A stretch of 64,000 nucleotides of DNA, taken from positions 332,796 through 396,795 of the forward strand of contig NZ_JAKQZA010000001.1 of NCBI RefSeq assembly GCF_023008165.1. The letters run 5' to 3'. Numbering within the stretch: position 1 is the first letter of the stretch; every line of letters begins with the position of its first letter. Below, piece by piece: positions 8,699-17,552 of this stretch. This DNA is from Kordiimonas laminariae. GTDB taxonomy: Bacteria > Pseudomonadota > Alphaproteobacteria > Sphingomonadales > Kordiimonadaceae. The translations under genes were made by a program, and so were the position numbers. The notes below the pieces were generated by a model. The model saw only the letters and a program-made list of their open reading frames with translations. It was not told the origin of the DNA and ran no database searches.

Positions 8699-9304
8699 AT
8701 GATCCCTCGCAAGGCCTTCACGTTATTAACCGCTTCACTGGCTCTCCTCGCAATGCCAGTGCTTGCGGGCGTGAAGGCCGATTATTCTGTTTCTTCCCCC
8801 CTTGAACCCAAAGTGATGAACGGAGAGAAAAGCTACACCTTTGATATCCGCAATAATCACACGTCGCCTATTGTTGTTAAACTCAGGATCAGGGAGCTAA
8901 CCCAACGCAAAATAAACAGCCCACGCGAACCTGTTGCGATTAAAATGAATAAGCGTTTGCTGCTTATTTTGCCGCGGGAAATGAAAACGGTAACTGTTTC
9001 ACTGGATAAATCCTGGGAAGGCGAAGACAGCCATAAATACCTGATCACGTCCTCTCTCGTAGGAGCAAAAGACAAGGATGGAAATAAGGTTAGGAACGCG
9101 CCTACCAAGTCACTCGTAAGCTTTATGGTACGCCCATCCTTCAAGGATGAAGAATTCCTGTTCGCTGATATTGTTGGAGATCTACTTGAACCGCCTACCC
9201 AGCTTACCTCCGCTGAAAGACGTCCAATATTCAGAAACCGCACTATCGCCTCAGAACCGCCAGAAGATTCTGACCTGATTTTCCCACCCGACCAGCGCCC
9301 GTAA
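8699..9304 (+). CDS. Secreted protein resembling a PapD-type periplasmic chaperone domain
   Basis: A 201-residue protein with a signal peptide ending near PVLAG. The mature N-terminus has beta-strand periodicity, and a stretch (LLLILPREMKTVTVSLD) recalls the strand used by pilus chaperones to dock subunits. The C-terminal 50 residues are proline and charge rich and lack the second chaperone domain. No usher or pilin gene is nearby. The ATG at 8699 follows TTTGGAGA and is preferred over an ATG 21 bases upstream. The assignment is by fold-like resemblance only, so treat it as a hypothetical secreted protein. Confidence 0.5.
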   Translation: MIPRKAFTLLTASLALLAMPVLAGVKADYSVSSPLEPKVMNGEKSYTFDIRNNHTSPIVVKLRIRELTQRKINSPREPVAIKMNKRLLLILPREMKTVTVSLDKSWEGEDSHKYLITSSLVGAKDKDGNKVRNAPTKSLVSFMVRPSFKDEEFLFADIVGDLLEPPTQLTSAERRPIFRNRTIASEPPEDSDLIFPPDQRP

Positions 9305-9342
9305 GCATTATGCCAAGGCTTTCCTCACCTTCGGCATAATGC
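9305..9342. terminator. Inverted repeat at convergent gene ends
   Basis: GCATTATGCC and GGCATAATGC form a perfect 10-bp stem with an 18-nt loop. It starts right after the stop of the plus-strand gene and runs into the last codons of the minus-strand LytTR gene. No T-run follows, so intrinsic termination is uncertain; it may act as a transcript end-stabilising hairpin. Confidence 0.4.
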
Positions 9343-10801
9343 GCCTGCTGACGGGTATATATTCCCCGGTTTTTAAAAGCAGTTTCCCTGCCCCGTTTGC
9401 TTCTCGTTCAAGGGTTTCGGCATAATCTCCGTTCACGAGATAAGATCGGTGTACCTTCAAGAAGCTACCAGATAATTCATTTTCAAGTTCAGCAAGAGTA
9501 TGGCTGCAAAGAATGGTTTTCCCGTTATTGCACTGAAGCTCTACGTAGTCCCGAGCCCCTTTGCAGTATGCAATATCGCTGGCACTTACCAGTTCCACTT
9601 TACCTTCATGGGATACCTTTATCCGGCGCGGATTAACCCGTTCATTTGCTTCATCCAGCATTTGCTGCAAGCGGTTAGCACGGGCTTGGTCTTCAGCCTG
9701 CTGCGCACGTTCAGCTTCAAGCTGCTTAATCTGCTGTGCAAACAGAAATATGAGAAGAGCTGCAACAAAATAATAGTAATAACGATCGAGAAAACCTGAT
9801 GGCACCAAATGCACGCTGATAGTAAAAATCAGGAAAGCCACACCATATTTCAGCCCAGCCTGATCACCACGCCTGTATGCGCTGAAGCTCACCACCGCAC
9901 CGATGATAGCCGCCGTCAGGAATACAGCAACAGATTTTGCATCAAACCCCGGAGCAACAAATGCGGGAATACAAAGCCCCAGCAAATAAACCAGCATCGA
10001 CCGGGCTTGCCACTTAACCAAGAACCGCTGCACGACATGCATAAGAAGGCTGGCGGAAGCCGCAATGCCAAAAAACAGGATAGCCATCAGGCGAATATCA
10101 TGAAACGGCCAGCTGTACGGAAAAAGCCCCCTGCTGATCTCACTGGAAAGCTGCCCAAGTGCGAAAAATGCCATCAAAGGCACCCATATCTGGGTTTTCG
10201 GGGTTTCAGAGCGTAGCGCCAAGAGGCCAAAATAAAATACACCAATCACCAACACTCCAAACGGGATGATAGATCCCGAATAACTACGGAGAATAATATC
10301 CGTTGGCTGCACATATTCAGCCACGCCGATACGGTGAATTGGCTGTACCAGCTTGATATAGCCGTGATAGCCAGACATCTCTATCACCAGCGTGTTTTTA
10401 CCTTCTCTCAGGATACTGCGCGGCAGGTAAAAAACCGTATCCATTGGGCCTGTTTCTTCTTCCCGAAGTGAATGCCCGGGCTTTCCGCTTGCACCCACAC
10501 GCACGCCGTTCATATAAAAAACAGCGCTGGCTTTACCAGCAAAATAAAGCCCCAATGGCTGGTCTGATGATAAAAGAGAAAGCGGTATATCAATATCGGC
10601 CTGCATCCAGAAATGCGTGCCTTGCGGGTCAACATCCCAGACATCTATCCGTTCACAGTCAGAGCTACTGAAATCTGGCCGTTCGGCGGTCTGGCAAACA
10701 ATAACCGATGATCTGTCGATACTGTAAAAGGACTGCGCCTTCAGCGGCACACACGCACAAGCAAGCAACAGAATAATATATGTAAATACGCGAATATTCA
10801 T
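9308..10801 (-). CDS. Membrane-bound 7TM-DISM/LytTR transcriptional regulator
   Basis: A 497-residue protein built as signal peptide, periplasmic beta-sandwich domain (about residues 20-160, 7TMR-DISM extracellular type), seven closely spaced transmembrane helices (about 170-365), a short coiled coil (KQLEAERAQQAEDQARANRL region) and a C-terminal LytTR DNA-binding domain (about 395-497, with YCKGARDYVEL, HTLAELE, FLKVHRSYLVN and PVSRR). This puts a sensor and a DNA-binding output in one membrane protein. The ATG at 10801 is chosen over a TTG nine codons upstream. The divergent hydrolase gene is a plausible target; the ligand is unknown. Confidence 0.85.
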   Translation of the reverse strand: MNIRVFTYIILLLACACVPLKAQSFYSIDRSSVIVCQTAERPDFSSSDCERIDVWDVDPQGTHFWMQADIDIPLSLLSSDQPLGLYFAGKASAVFYMNGVRVGASGKPGHSLREEETGPMDTVFYLPRSILREGKNTLVIEMSGYHGYIKLVQPIHRIGVAEYVQPTDIILRSYSGSIIPFGVLVIGVFYFGLLALRSETPKTQIWVPLMAFFALGQLSSEISRGLFPYSWPFHDIRLMAILFFGIAASASLLMHVVQRFLVKWQARSMLVYLLGLCIPAFVAPGFDAKSVAVFLTAAIIGAVVSFSAYRRGDQAGLKYGVAFLIFTISVHLVPSGFLDRYYYYFVAALLIFLFAQQIKQLEAERAQQAEDQARANRLQQMLDEANERVNPRRIKVSHEGKVELVSASDIAYCKGARDYVELQCNNGKTILCSHTLAELENELSGSFLKVHRSYLVNGDYAETLEREANGAGKLLLKTGEYIPVSRRIMPKVRKALA

Positions 10802-10939
10802 AAGAAATACGCTAGCACCAAGCCCCAAAAAAAACCATTACCATTCGCAGAAGATACCCAACCGCTCGCAGATAACAGCGTGAAATAACAAGCATATTAC
10901 GCAATCTCTATAGAGACACGACAACTAGCGAGGAAAACC

Positions 10940-12385
10940 ATGCGTCCATATAAATCAATAATACTAAGCCTATCCACCATGCTCCTCACGAGCACCGCGT
11001 TGGCACAATATGACAGTGAAAAAGCAATCACCTTCGAAACCCGTGGCGGCGAAAGTTACGCAGCCTTTGAAGGTGAAATAAAAGTTCCTGAAAACAGGGC
11101 TAACAAAAACAGTAAAATGATCCCGGTGCGCTATGTGCGCTTCCCGGCAACGGGTGAGAAAAAAGGCCCACCTATCTTCTATCTTTCTGGAGGCCCTGGT
11201 GGCTCAGGCATCCAAACTGCAAAACACCGCCGCACAGCCATGTTTATGGCGCTTAGGGAATACGGTGATGTTATCGCCGTTGATCAGCGTGGTACAGGTG
11301 CCTCCAGAATTTATGATCAGTGCCGCTCAAACCAGATAGTGCCTGCCGCAAAGAAAACAAGCGATGAGGAATATCTCGGCTATTATCGCCGCGGCTTTAT
11401 GGAATGTCTTGCCCGCTGGAAGGCCGAAGGCATTGATGTTGAAGGTTACACCACCACAGAAAATTCCCGCGATCTGGATGATCTCAGAAAGCACTTCGGC
11501 GCAGATAAAATGGTACTGTGGGGTATTTCTTACGGCAGCCATCTGGCTATGGCTACTATCAAGGAATTTGATGAACATATTGACCGTGTGATTATCGCGA
11601 GCGCAGAAGGCATGAACCAAACGGTAAAAATGCCAGCCCGGACAGATGATTATTTTAACCGTGTGCAGGAAGCTGTGAATACCCAGCCAGCAGCCAAGGC
11701 CATGTACGGCGATATCAAAAGCATGATCACCCGCGTACATGCGAAACTGGATAAGGAACCAGTGCTTCTAAAACTTCCGCAGCGGGATGGCAGCACCAAG
11801 GATTACATGTTCCACCGCAGGGATATGCAGCATCTGGCTTCAGGCATGGTTTCGGACCCCATTCACACCCGCGCCCTGCTCGCTATGTATAATGCGCTGG
11901 ATAACGGTGTTACCGAACCGATTGCAAGCTTGATGGCCCGTTTCATAACCCCTGAAGATCCAGTAACCTATGATGTGATGTCATCGCTTATGGATATCGC
12001 ATCTGGCATGACGGCAGACCGTAAAGCAGCCATTGCCGAGGAAGCACAAACATCGCTTCTGAAGGATTATCTGAATTTCAGTTATCACCTGGATGGCCTT
12101 GCGCCAGAACTGGATCTTGGCGATGGTTTCCGAGCGAAACCAGCGAGCGATATCCCCCTTCTTCTGCTTTCAGGTACCCTTGATGGTCGCACCTATATTG
12201 AAAGCCAGCTTGAAGCTACAGAAGAGATGAAAAACCGTACGGCGGTAACGGTGGTGAACGCGGGGCATAATCTCTTTATGCTCTCCCCAAAAGTGCAGGA
12301 AACCATCAACCTGTTTATGGAAGACAAACCGGTAATAGATACCACGATTGCGGTTGATTTGCCTGATATGTCAAAGACACGCTAA
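10940..12385 (+). CDS. Secreted alpha/beta hydrolase, prolyl aminopeptidase/TAP-like (peptidase S33)
   Basis: A 481-residue protein with a signal peptide (about 1-22). The oxyanion-hole motif is SGGPGGSG, the nucleophile elbow is WGISYGS (Ser197), an acid lies in SGTLDGRT and the His in NAGHNLF near the C-terminus, completing the triad in the order expected for S33 peptidases with a TAP-like C-terminal domain. These enzymes release N-terminal residues or hydrolyse esters in the periplasm. It is divergent from the LytTR regulator with a 138-bp spacer and ends in a strong terminator. Confidence 0.85.
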   Translation: MRPYKSIILSLSTMLLTSTALAQYDSEKAITFETRGGESYAAFEGEIKVPENRANKNSKMIPVRYVRFPATGEKKGPPIFYLSGGPGGSGIQTAKHRRTAMFMALREYGDVIAVDQRGTGASRIYDQCRSNQIVPAAKKTSDEEYLGYYRRGFMECLARWKAEGIDVEGYTTTENSRDLDDLRKHFGADKMVLWGISYGSHLAMATIKEFDEHIDRVIIASAEGMNQTVKMPARTDDYFNRVQEAVNTQPAAKAMYGDIKSMITRVHAKLDKEPVLLKLPQRDGSTKDYMFHRRDMQHLASGMVSDPIHTRALLAMYNALDNGVTEPIASLMARFITPEDPVTYDVMSSLMDIASGMTADRKAAIAEEAQTSLLKDYLNFSYHLDGLAPELDLGDGFRAKPASDIPLLLLSGTLDGRTYIESQLEATEEMKNRTAVTVVNAGHNLFMLSPKVQETINLFMEDKPVIDTTIAVDLPDMSKTR

Positions 12386-12400
12386 GCCCCATAAAACACA

Positions 12401-12426
12401 AAGGGAAAGATCACCATCTTTCCCTT
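12401..12426. terminator. Rho-independent terminator between convergent genes
   Basis: AAGGGAAAGA pairs with TCTTTCCCTT over a six-base loop, between the hydrolase gene and the converging secreted-protein gene. The stem is perfect; T-rich flanks are short. Confidence 0.65.
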
Positions 12427-12434
12427 CACACACC

Positions 12435-12478
12435 AGATTATCTAATCATCTCAATCAAAATCGGCCTTCTTTATATTC
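12435..12478 (-). repeat. Copy 1 of a 44-bp repeat at the 3' ends of tandem paralogues
   Basis: 42 of 44 bases are identical to 13366-13409. The copy covers the last seven codons and stop of the gene and runs 20 bases past the stop, so the duplication included non-coding sequence. Confidence 0.85.
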
Positions 12479-13309
12479 ATTCGCCAGCTTGTCGGCAATC
12501 TCTTGAATGGCCTCTTCCCGCTTTGCCTTTTGGGCCCGTAATTCTTTGATCTTTTGGTTATACTTGATTAAATGGGATTTATATTCACCTGTACAAAGTT
12601 GATGCCCATAAACAGCGAAGTTCTTTTGCCTCAATAAAGTGCACCCACTTTCCCATCCTTTTTTACAGGCCTTCTTCTCGCTTTTTGGATATTGCTTTGC
12701 TGCCAACTTGGTATTGGCTTCATGATATCTCTGGTTCATAATACGGACACAGCGGTTTAAGTTTCCCGTTTCCATTTCTTCCCATGTGGTACCACCAATT
12801 GTATCAAATGGTTCATGTTTGTTGAGAAATATATAACGCTCATTGGTAACAGCTTCTAACTCCCGCTCAAAGCGCTGAAGCTCTTGCCTTATCGATCTAA
12901 GACCATTTACGTGCACCTCCCTGAACTGTTCCCAAAAGGTCTTTGCCTTACTATACAGATCAAGCGCTTCCTGATATTTGCTGTGAGTGTTATCAACCTG
13001 CGCAAAATACCGTTCAAGCGCTTCAAGAGCCGTATACGTTGCCGCGTCTTTAAGCTCTGCTTTCGCTTTATAAAACTCAATAATCGGTGGGAGCTTTATA
13101 TCCATTCCCTCAAGGCGGAGAATAGCTTTTTGTACTTGAGACCACTCCCCTTTTTCGATTGAGGTTTCCAGCTTCCTTAAGGCTAAATCCAACTCCACTT
13201 CCGGCGGCAAGAAAACGTTGGCCTTCACCACGGGGGGCCACACAAAACCCAGCAGCAAAACCGCAGATACTGCAAACGTTTTCATTCCTTTAAAAAAAAC
13301 CATCTTCAT
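12455..13309 (-). CDS. Secreted helical protein, tandem paralogue A (unrecognised family)
   Basis: A 284-residue protein not recognised as a known family. It has a signal peptide (about 1-30), then a helical N-terminal half that begins LPPEVELDLALRKLE and resembles a degenerate TPR (EALDLYSKAKTFWEQ), a coiled-coil-like middle, and a conserved block GTTWEEMETGNLNRC. The C-terminal half has four cysteines (RCVRIM, KKACKKGW, SGCTLL, QLCTGE), all kept in the neighbour, so two disulphides are likely. It ends EYKEGRF. An ATG two codons in (13303) has better spacing to GGGGGA and may be the real start. It lies 76 bases downstream of paralogue B on the same strand. Confidence 0.75.
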   Translation of the reverse strand: MKMVFFKGMKTFAVSAVLLLGFVWPPVVKANVFLPPEVELDLALRKLETSIEKGEWSQVQKAILRLEGMDIKLPPIIEFYKAKAELKDAATYTALEALERYFAQVDNTHSKYQEALDLYSKAKTFWEQFREVHVNGLRSIRQELQRFERELEAVTNERYIFLNKHEPFDTIGGTTWEEMETGNLNRCVRIMNQRYHEANTKLAAKQYPKSEKKACKKGWESGCTLLRQKNFAVYGHQLCTGEYKSHLIKYNQKIKELRAQKAKREEAIQEIADKLANEYKEGRF

Positions 13310-13365
13310 TCCCCCATTTCCCGTTACTGCGTGGGATTATACACTGCCAGTTCAGCTTACTTTAT

Positions 13366-13409
13366 AGATTACCCAATCATCTCAATCAAAATCGGCCTTC
13401 TTTATATTC
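13366..13409 (-). repeat. Copy 2 of the 44-bp repeat at paralogue 3' ends
   Basis: Matches 12435-12478 with two differences and includes the terminal codons plus 20 bases after the stop of paralogue B. A shorter shared sequence, CCGTTACTGCG, also lies upstream of both genes. Confidence 0.85.
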
Positions 13410-14240
13410 CCCTTCCAGCAGCTCTACAGTCTGTTGCATAGCTCCTTCCAGTTTTGCCTTTTTGTTCCGTAATTCTTTGATCTTTCTATTGCTATCAATA
13501 AGCCCGGTTTTAAATTCACCCGTACAGGCTTCATACCCATAAACAGCATCTTCCTTTTGCTTCAATAAAGAGCATGAGTGATACCACCCTTTTTTACAGG
13601 CCTTCTTCTCGCTTTTTGGGTACTGCTTTGCTTCCAGCTTGGTATTGGCTTCATGATATCTCTGGTTCATAATACGGATGCAGCGGTTTAAATTTCCCGT
13701 TTCCATTTCTTCCCATGTGGTACCGCCAATTGTATTGAACGGGAAATTAACGTTCATGTATATTTGGCGAAGTTCGATCTCTCTAAGTAGCTTTCCTTCA
13801 ACATCTTGAAGCTTCCATTTCAACTCATTCGCATCTTTTTTAAATTTCGCCCTTGTTTTCAACCAGAAGGCCTTTGCGGTACTATACAGATCAAGCGCAG
13901 CGGTATACTTGGCATGTGAGTTATCGACCTTGGAAAAATAACTCTCAAGAGCAAGAAGCGCCGGGAATCCATTACTCTTTTCCACCCAGGTTTTAGCTTT
14001 ATAAAAATCCATAACTGGCGGTAGTTCTATCCCTAAATTATCAAGCCGGCCGTAAAGAACTTTTTGCGCTTTCTGCCAGTCCCCCTTTTCAATCGCGGTT
14101 TCCAGTTCTCTGATCGCCAGATCAAGCTCCACTTCAGGCGGCAGTTGTGCTTGGGCACCCATTGGTGCAAGCATGAAAAGTAAAATCAGAGCGCAAAATT
14201 GATAGTTTTTTAAATGTGCTTTGGCCCGTTGAAGCAGCAT
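13386..14240 (-). CDS. Secreted helical protein, tandem paralogue B (unrecognised family)
   Basis: 284 residues, the same length as paralogue A. The signal peptide is about residues 1-31 (ending GAQAQ). It shares the LPPEVELDLAIRELE opening, the AKYTAALDLYSTAKAFW helix, the GTTWEEMETGNLNRC block, the KSEKKACKKGW segment and the EYKEGRF end, with the middle third diverged. Four cysteines align with those of paralogue A. The start ATG follows GGGGGA at good spacing. High identity at both ends with a diverged centre fits tandem duplication followed by change in the helical middle. The function is unknown; a periplasmic or surface location is likely. Confidence 0.75.
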   Translation of the reverse strand: MLLQRAKAHLKNYQFCALILLFMLAPMGAQAQLPPEVELDLAIRELETAIEKGDWQKAQKVLYGRLDNLGIELPPVMDFYKAKTWVEKSNGFPALLALESYFSKVDNSHAKYTAALDLYSTAKAFWLKTRAKFKKDANELKWKLQDVEGKLLREIELRQIYMNVNFPFNTIGGTTWEEMETGNLNRCIRIMNQRYHEANTKLEAKQYPKSEKKACKKGWYHSCSLLKQKEDAVYGYEACTGEFKTGLIDSNRKIKELRNKKAKLEGAMQQTVELLEGEYKEGRF

Positions 14241-14451
14241 AAATATATCCCCCGTTTAGTAGCTTTATCCACCTCACCTATCCCCAAAAAACATTCGCAT
14301 CATTTTCCGTTACTGCGCAATATATTTTCTAATTTTGGCTATGGTTTAGCCGATTATTGGAATAAAACTTGAACAGAAGATGAATTTATTATTCAACATT
14401 AGGCAGTCAGTAGAATGGTAGCTTCGTGGCGTTTTAAAATGGGCTTCAATT

Positions 14452-15804
14452 ATGGGGAATAAAATTGTGGGTATTTTGAATTCCGGCTTGCGCCGAGTGG
14501 CACTTATGACGTTGGCGCTTTCTACAGCTCTCCCGGCACAAGCCCAATATCCGTTCGAAACCACCGTAGAAAAAGAAGAAGAACGCTTTCAAGCGATCAT
14601 CAAAAACCATTCCGGGAATGCGAGCTTTGAATTTATTCAAGGCGTTACCCTTGAAGTACAGTGGTGGGAGCTTCTTGGCGAACCAGTTAATTATTATAAA
14701 CTCAAGTGGAACAGGGGAACGAACTTTCAGCTACCCAGTGGCACCACTTGGGATGATCTCTCAGAATACCCTGATCTTCTTCGCCGCTTTGATGCCATGA
14801 AGCCTCTGAGCTTTGAGTTTGAAATAGATTTTGAACTGAAAGACATGAAGCCAAATTGCGGCCCGACAATTATGGATACCGTTACCTTTGCCCGAGGCTC
14901 ACGGTTTGTGAACAGCACAAAACATTTGCTTATTGGCAAGAACGGTGAAGTGCAATCAAGCCTCAGCCCCGGTAGCGGTTCGTGGGCTGATTTCGCCACA
15001 TGGCTGAATGATGATACATATCCACCGGAAGTGGTTAAAAAAACCTTCGTTTGCGCAACAACCCTTACCCTTTATAAAATTAACACCCTGAAAGCAGAAA
15101 TTCCTGAACGGGAAATTGCGGCTATTGATGCGGCCTATGCCAAACGCGAAAAAGAAAAAGAGCAAAAAGCCGAAGAAGAGAAAAAGAAAAAAGAAGACAA
15201 ACTTAAAGATTTGGCTGCCCGCCTGAACGGCGAAAAGAAAGCACCAGCACCAGATAGCAGCGCAGACGGCATCACTGGCAGGCTTTTAAACGCAGAAAAG
15301 AAACTGGAAGCCCGGCTGGAAGCAGAACGCAAAGCCCGCGAGGAAGCAGAGCGCAGACGCCTTGAGGAGGAACGCCGCAGGCGGGAAGAAGAAGAGCGCC
15401 GCAAACGCGAAAGAGAGCAGCATATTAAGGACTGTACAGAATCTTATTACACAACATGGGATTACGGTAATAACAGATGCAAGAAACTGGAATTAGCCAA
15501 GGAACCCCACGCTGAATTTGGCACTAATTATGCCGCAGGCGGTGCCGGGGTACATGTGTTTGATTTTGACGGCCGCCCAAGAGCGGGGAGCCAACTTTAT
15601 CTATCTTATAATATGAACAGTGTACCTGACAGAATTATCGTTATCTTTATTGATGGCGGGCAGGAAAATGTTGTTTACGATTCTGGTATGATAGGTGGGA
15701 GCTACGCGCGCATATTAAAGCCCTTCAAAGGTCAGAAGGTGAAAGTAATTTTAACTGGCAGTGAAAACGGCACCGCTTGGAATTTCTCAATCTCAGAACA
15801 ATAA
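14452..15804 (+). CDS. Secreted protein with charged coiled coil and C-terminal beta-sandwich (unrecognised)
   Basis: A 450-residue protein divergent from the tandem pair. Order: signal peptide (about 1-32, ending PAQAQ); an N-terminal domain with SGTTWDDLSEYPDLLRR, reminiscent of the GTTWEEM block of its neighbours; a long Glu/Lys/Arg coiled coil (about 222-325, repeated RREEE/RRRLEEE); two cysteines flanking a short linker; and a C-terminal region of about 100 residues that looks like a PPC-type beta-sandwich (AGGAGVHVFDFDG, then WNFSISEQ). The two extra cysteines in the N-domain (PNCGP, FVCATT) may pair. The function is unknown; the layout suggests an envelope-spanning or surface-displayed protein. 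Confidence 0.7.
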   Translation: MGNKIVGILNSGLRRVALMTLALSTALPAQAQYPFETTVEKEEERFQAIIKNHSGNASFEFIQGVTLEVQWWELLGEPVNYYKLKWNRGTNFQLPSGTTWDDLSEYPDLLRRFDAMKPLSFEFEIDFELKDMKPNCGPTIMDTVTFARGSRFVNSTKHLLIGKNGEVQSSLSPGSGSWADFATWLNDDTYPPEVVKKTFVCATTLTLYKINTLKAEIPEREIAAIDAAYAKREKEKEQKAEEEKKKKEDKLKDLAARLNGEKKAPAPDSSADGITGRLLNAEKKLEARLEAERKAREEAERRRLEEERRRREEEERRKREREQHIKDCTESYYTTWDYGNNRCKKLELAKEPHAEFGTNYAAGGAGVHVFDFDGRPRAGSQLYLSYNMNSVPDRIIVIFIDGGQENVVYDSGMIGGSYARILKPFKGQKVKVILTGSENGTAWNFSISEQ

Positions 15805-15996
15805 CGAGAGCGAATTACGTCCCTCAATTTAACACTGGAAAAGCCAAGCTGGTTTCTATAAAGGAGGAAGTCCCAACTTTGTGGAAACAGGCAGGTTCTT
15901 CCAGCGTTCCAAATTAACAAAATCCGGACACCCTAAATCACCCGAATAACGTGCCAGCCTTGGCGCGCCTAACTGCTTTTTTTGAAGGAAAAACGG

Positions 15997-16626
15997 ATGG
16001 ACGGCATTCATAATCTGTGGCTTTTTATAGTATCTGGTTTGCTACTAAACATGCTGCCGGGGCCAGATTCACTGCTTATTATCGGTCGCAGCGCAAGTCA
16101 GGGGTTTAAGGCAGGTTCCGCTGCTGCACTCGGTATTGGTACAGGAACACTTATCCATATTTTCGCCGCTGCCTTCGGGCTTTCAGCCATTCTGGCAACA
16201 TCAGCGACCGCATTTACCATCATCAAATATATCGGTGCTGCTTACCTGCTTTATATAGCGATTTCCATGCTGCGCACCAGCGGGGAAAATACGGAAACAG
16301 AGCGGAAATTCAGCACCAGCGTTGTCTATGGCCGCATTTTTAGGCAAGGTTTTCTAACCAATATTTTAAACCCGAAAATCGCGCTCTTTTTCCTTGCTTT
16401 CATGCCGCAGTTTATTGACCCCGCTGTTGAGGATAAAGCGCTTTCCTTCATCATTCTGGGGCTGATTTTTAACATCAACGGCATGCTGTGGTGCCACTTC
16501 CTTGCAGTGGTTTCAGCGTACACAGGGAAAAAAGTGAAACAGAATAAAAAAATCACCCAGTTCCTCACTTGGGGGGCGAGCGGGCTCTTTGGATATTTCG
16601 GTATTCGACTGGCGTTTGTTGATTAA
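15997..16626 (+). CDS. LysE/RhtB family amino-acid exporter
   Basis: A 209-residue inner-membrane protein with six hydrophobic segments. The family signature lies near the N-terminus (MLPGPDSLLII) with a downstream GFLTNILNPKIALFFLAF block, which is characteristic of LysE/RhtB translocators that export amino acids or homoserine lactones. The ATG at 15997 follows AAGGA; an upstream TTG is less likely. No LysR- or Lrp-type regulator is adjacent. The substrate cannot be read from the sequence. Confidence 0.88.
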   Translation: MDGIHNLWLFIVSGLLLNMLPGPDSLLIIGRSASQGFKAGSAAALGIGTGTLIHIFAAAFGLSAILATSATAFTIIKYIGAAYLLYIAISMLRTSGENTETERKFSTSVVYGRIFRQGFLTNILNPKIALFFLAFMPQFIDPAVEDKALSFIILGLIFNINGMLWCHFLAVVSAYTGKKVKQNKKITQFLTWGASGLFGYFGIRLAFVD

Positions 16627-16672
16627 AAAAAAGACAAGCTGGCCCGGAACACCAAGCCTGCCTCTTTTGGTT

Positions 16673-17002
16673 TTAAGGCGTTGGGGCGCCTTTCACATCT
16701 TTAATACGGCCTTCTTTGCTCATAATCACAAATACCACCTGTGCCGTTTCAGGGTGGCGTACCCGTACAATGATTTCTTTTTCAAGCTTCTGGTAGATGC
16801 TGGCATTCTCAGATTTAATTGCATTCCAAGCTTTGCCGAGTTTACCCACTTCAAAACCCATATCCTTGAACGTCATCTTACGCAGAGTGATTTCCGCGAT
16901 TGATTTGGCTTTCTTATCCGAAATTTCACCGTGCCCATCATGCGCGAACGCAGTGAATGAGAGAGTGATTACCACCAAAAGGGCTGTGATAAATTTAGTC
17001 AT
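16673..17002 (-). CDS. DUF6488 family small periplasmic protein
   Basis: A 109-residue protein with a signal peptide (1-20) and a mature N-terminus beginning HDGHGE, a possible metal ligand. The remainder (KVGKLGKAWNAI, then VRVRHPETAQ and a final short strand pattern) matches DUF6488 as I know it. It is the last gene of a four-gene minus-strand operon with a transmembrane-anchor protein, HupE/UreJ and a His-rich protein. This set is seen in heavy-metal loci of marine Proteobacteria, so a role in metal handling in the periplasm is inferred, not shown. Confidence 0.7.
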   Translation of the reverse strand: MTKFITALLVVITLSFTAFAHDGHGEISDKKAKSIAEITLRKMTFKDMGFEVGKLGKAWNAIKSENASIYQKLEKEIIVRVRHPETAQVVFVIMSKEGRIKDVKGAPTP

Positions 17003-17023
17003 CTTTTGTATCTTTCTTTTGAA

Positions 17024-17542
17024 TTATTGCTTAAGGGCGTGAGAGCTATAATCGCCCTTCACAATCAACTGCACCTGAACAGGTGCATCCGTTTCATTCT
17101 TGAAATACCAACCGTGGGAACCAGCAAAAGGCGTTGTAAAACTACCCTTCATCTCGCTGGCGGTCGTGATGGTGAAACTTTCATAATAGCCTGTGGTATC
17201 GCCCTCCGGTTCACCGTGAAGATCATGGTAAAGAGCCGTGCCATCAGTCAGCCATTCATACTCAAGCTTGGCGTACTGGTTCATGATGAACTTATATTCG
17301 ATGCCTTTGTTAGCGGGCACTGTGATAAGGATTGTTTCACGCTCACCTGTGGAAGCATTGTCAGCACTCACTGGCACCTCAGCAGGCTCGCTGAACACCG
17401 TTAAGCCAAGCTTGCCACCAATTCCGGTTGGATCGATATTATATTCTGCAGGTAGAATGATAATAAGAAGCGCCACCGCTGCTAGTAAAGCAGAGAAAAT
17501 GGTTGCCTTCATGAGTGACTGTGTTGTCATATTTTCTTGCAT
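17024..17542 (-). CDS. Membrane-anchored periplasmic protein of the HupE/DUF6488 operon
   Basis: A 172-residue protein with one N-terminal transmembrane helix (about residues 11-30) and a periplasmic beta-rich domain of about 140 residues (EYKFIMNQYAKLEYEW, then GSFTTPFAGSHGWYFKN). It corresponds to proteins usually labelled transmembrane anchor protein in metal-resistance loci. The start ATG is 17542, with AAGGAGAAG well placed; another in-frame ATG lies four codons later. It lies 10 bases downstream of hupE-like and 21 bases upstream of the DUF6488 gene. The biochemical function is unknown. Confidence 0.72.
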   Translation of the reverse strand: MQENMTTQSLMKATIFSALLAAVALLIIILPAEYNIDPTGIGGKLGLTVFSEPAEVPVSADNASTGERETILITVPANKGIEYKFIMNQYAKLEYEWLTDGTALYHDLHGEPEGDTTGYYESFTITTASEMKGSFTTPFAGSHGWYFKNETDAPVQVQLIVKGDYSSHALKQ

Positions 17543-17552
17543 GATCTTCTCC

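Noticed and set aside
10872..10893. ATAACA direct repeats as LytTR sites
   Set aside because: Spacing is 13 bases rather than the usual 21 for LytTR binding; kept only as a note in the finding.
15861..15949. AAGGAGG followed by a short GTG frame of 22 codons before the LysE gene
   Set aside because: Spacing to the GTG is about 13 bases and the peptide has no feature of a leader. No attenuator fold is clear.
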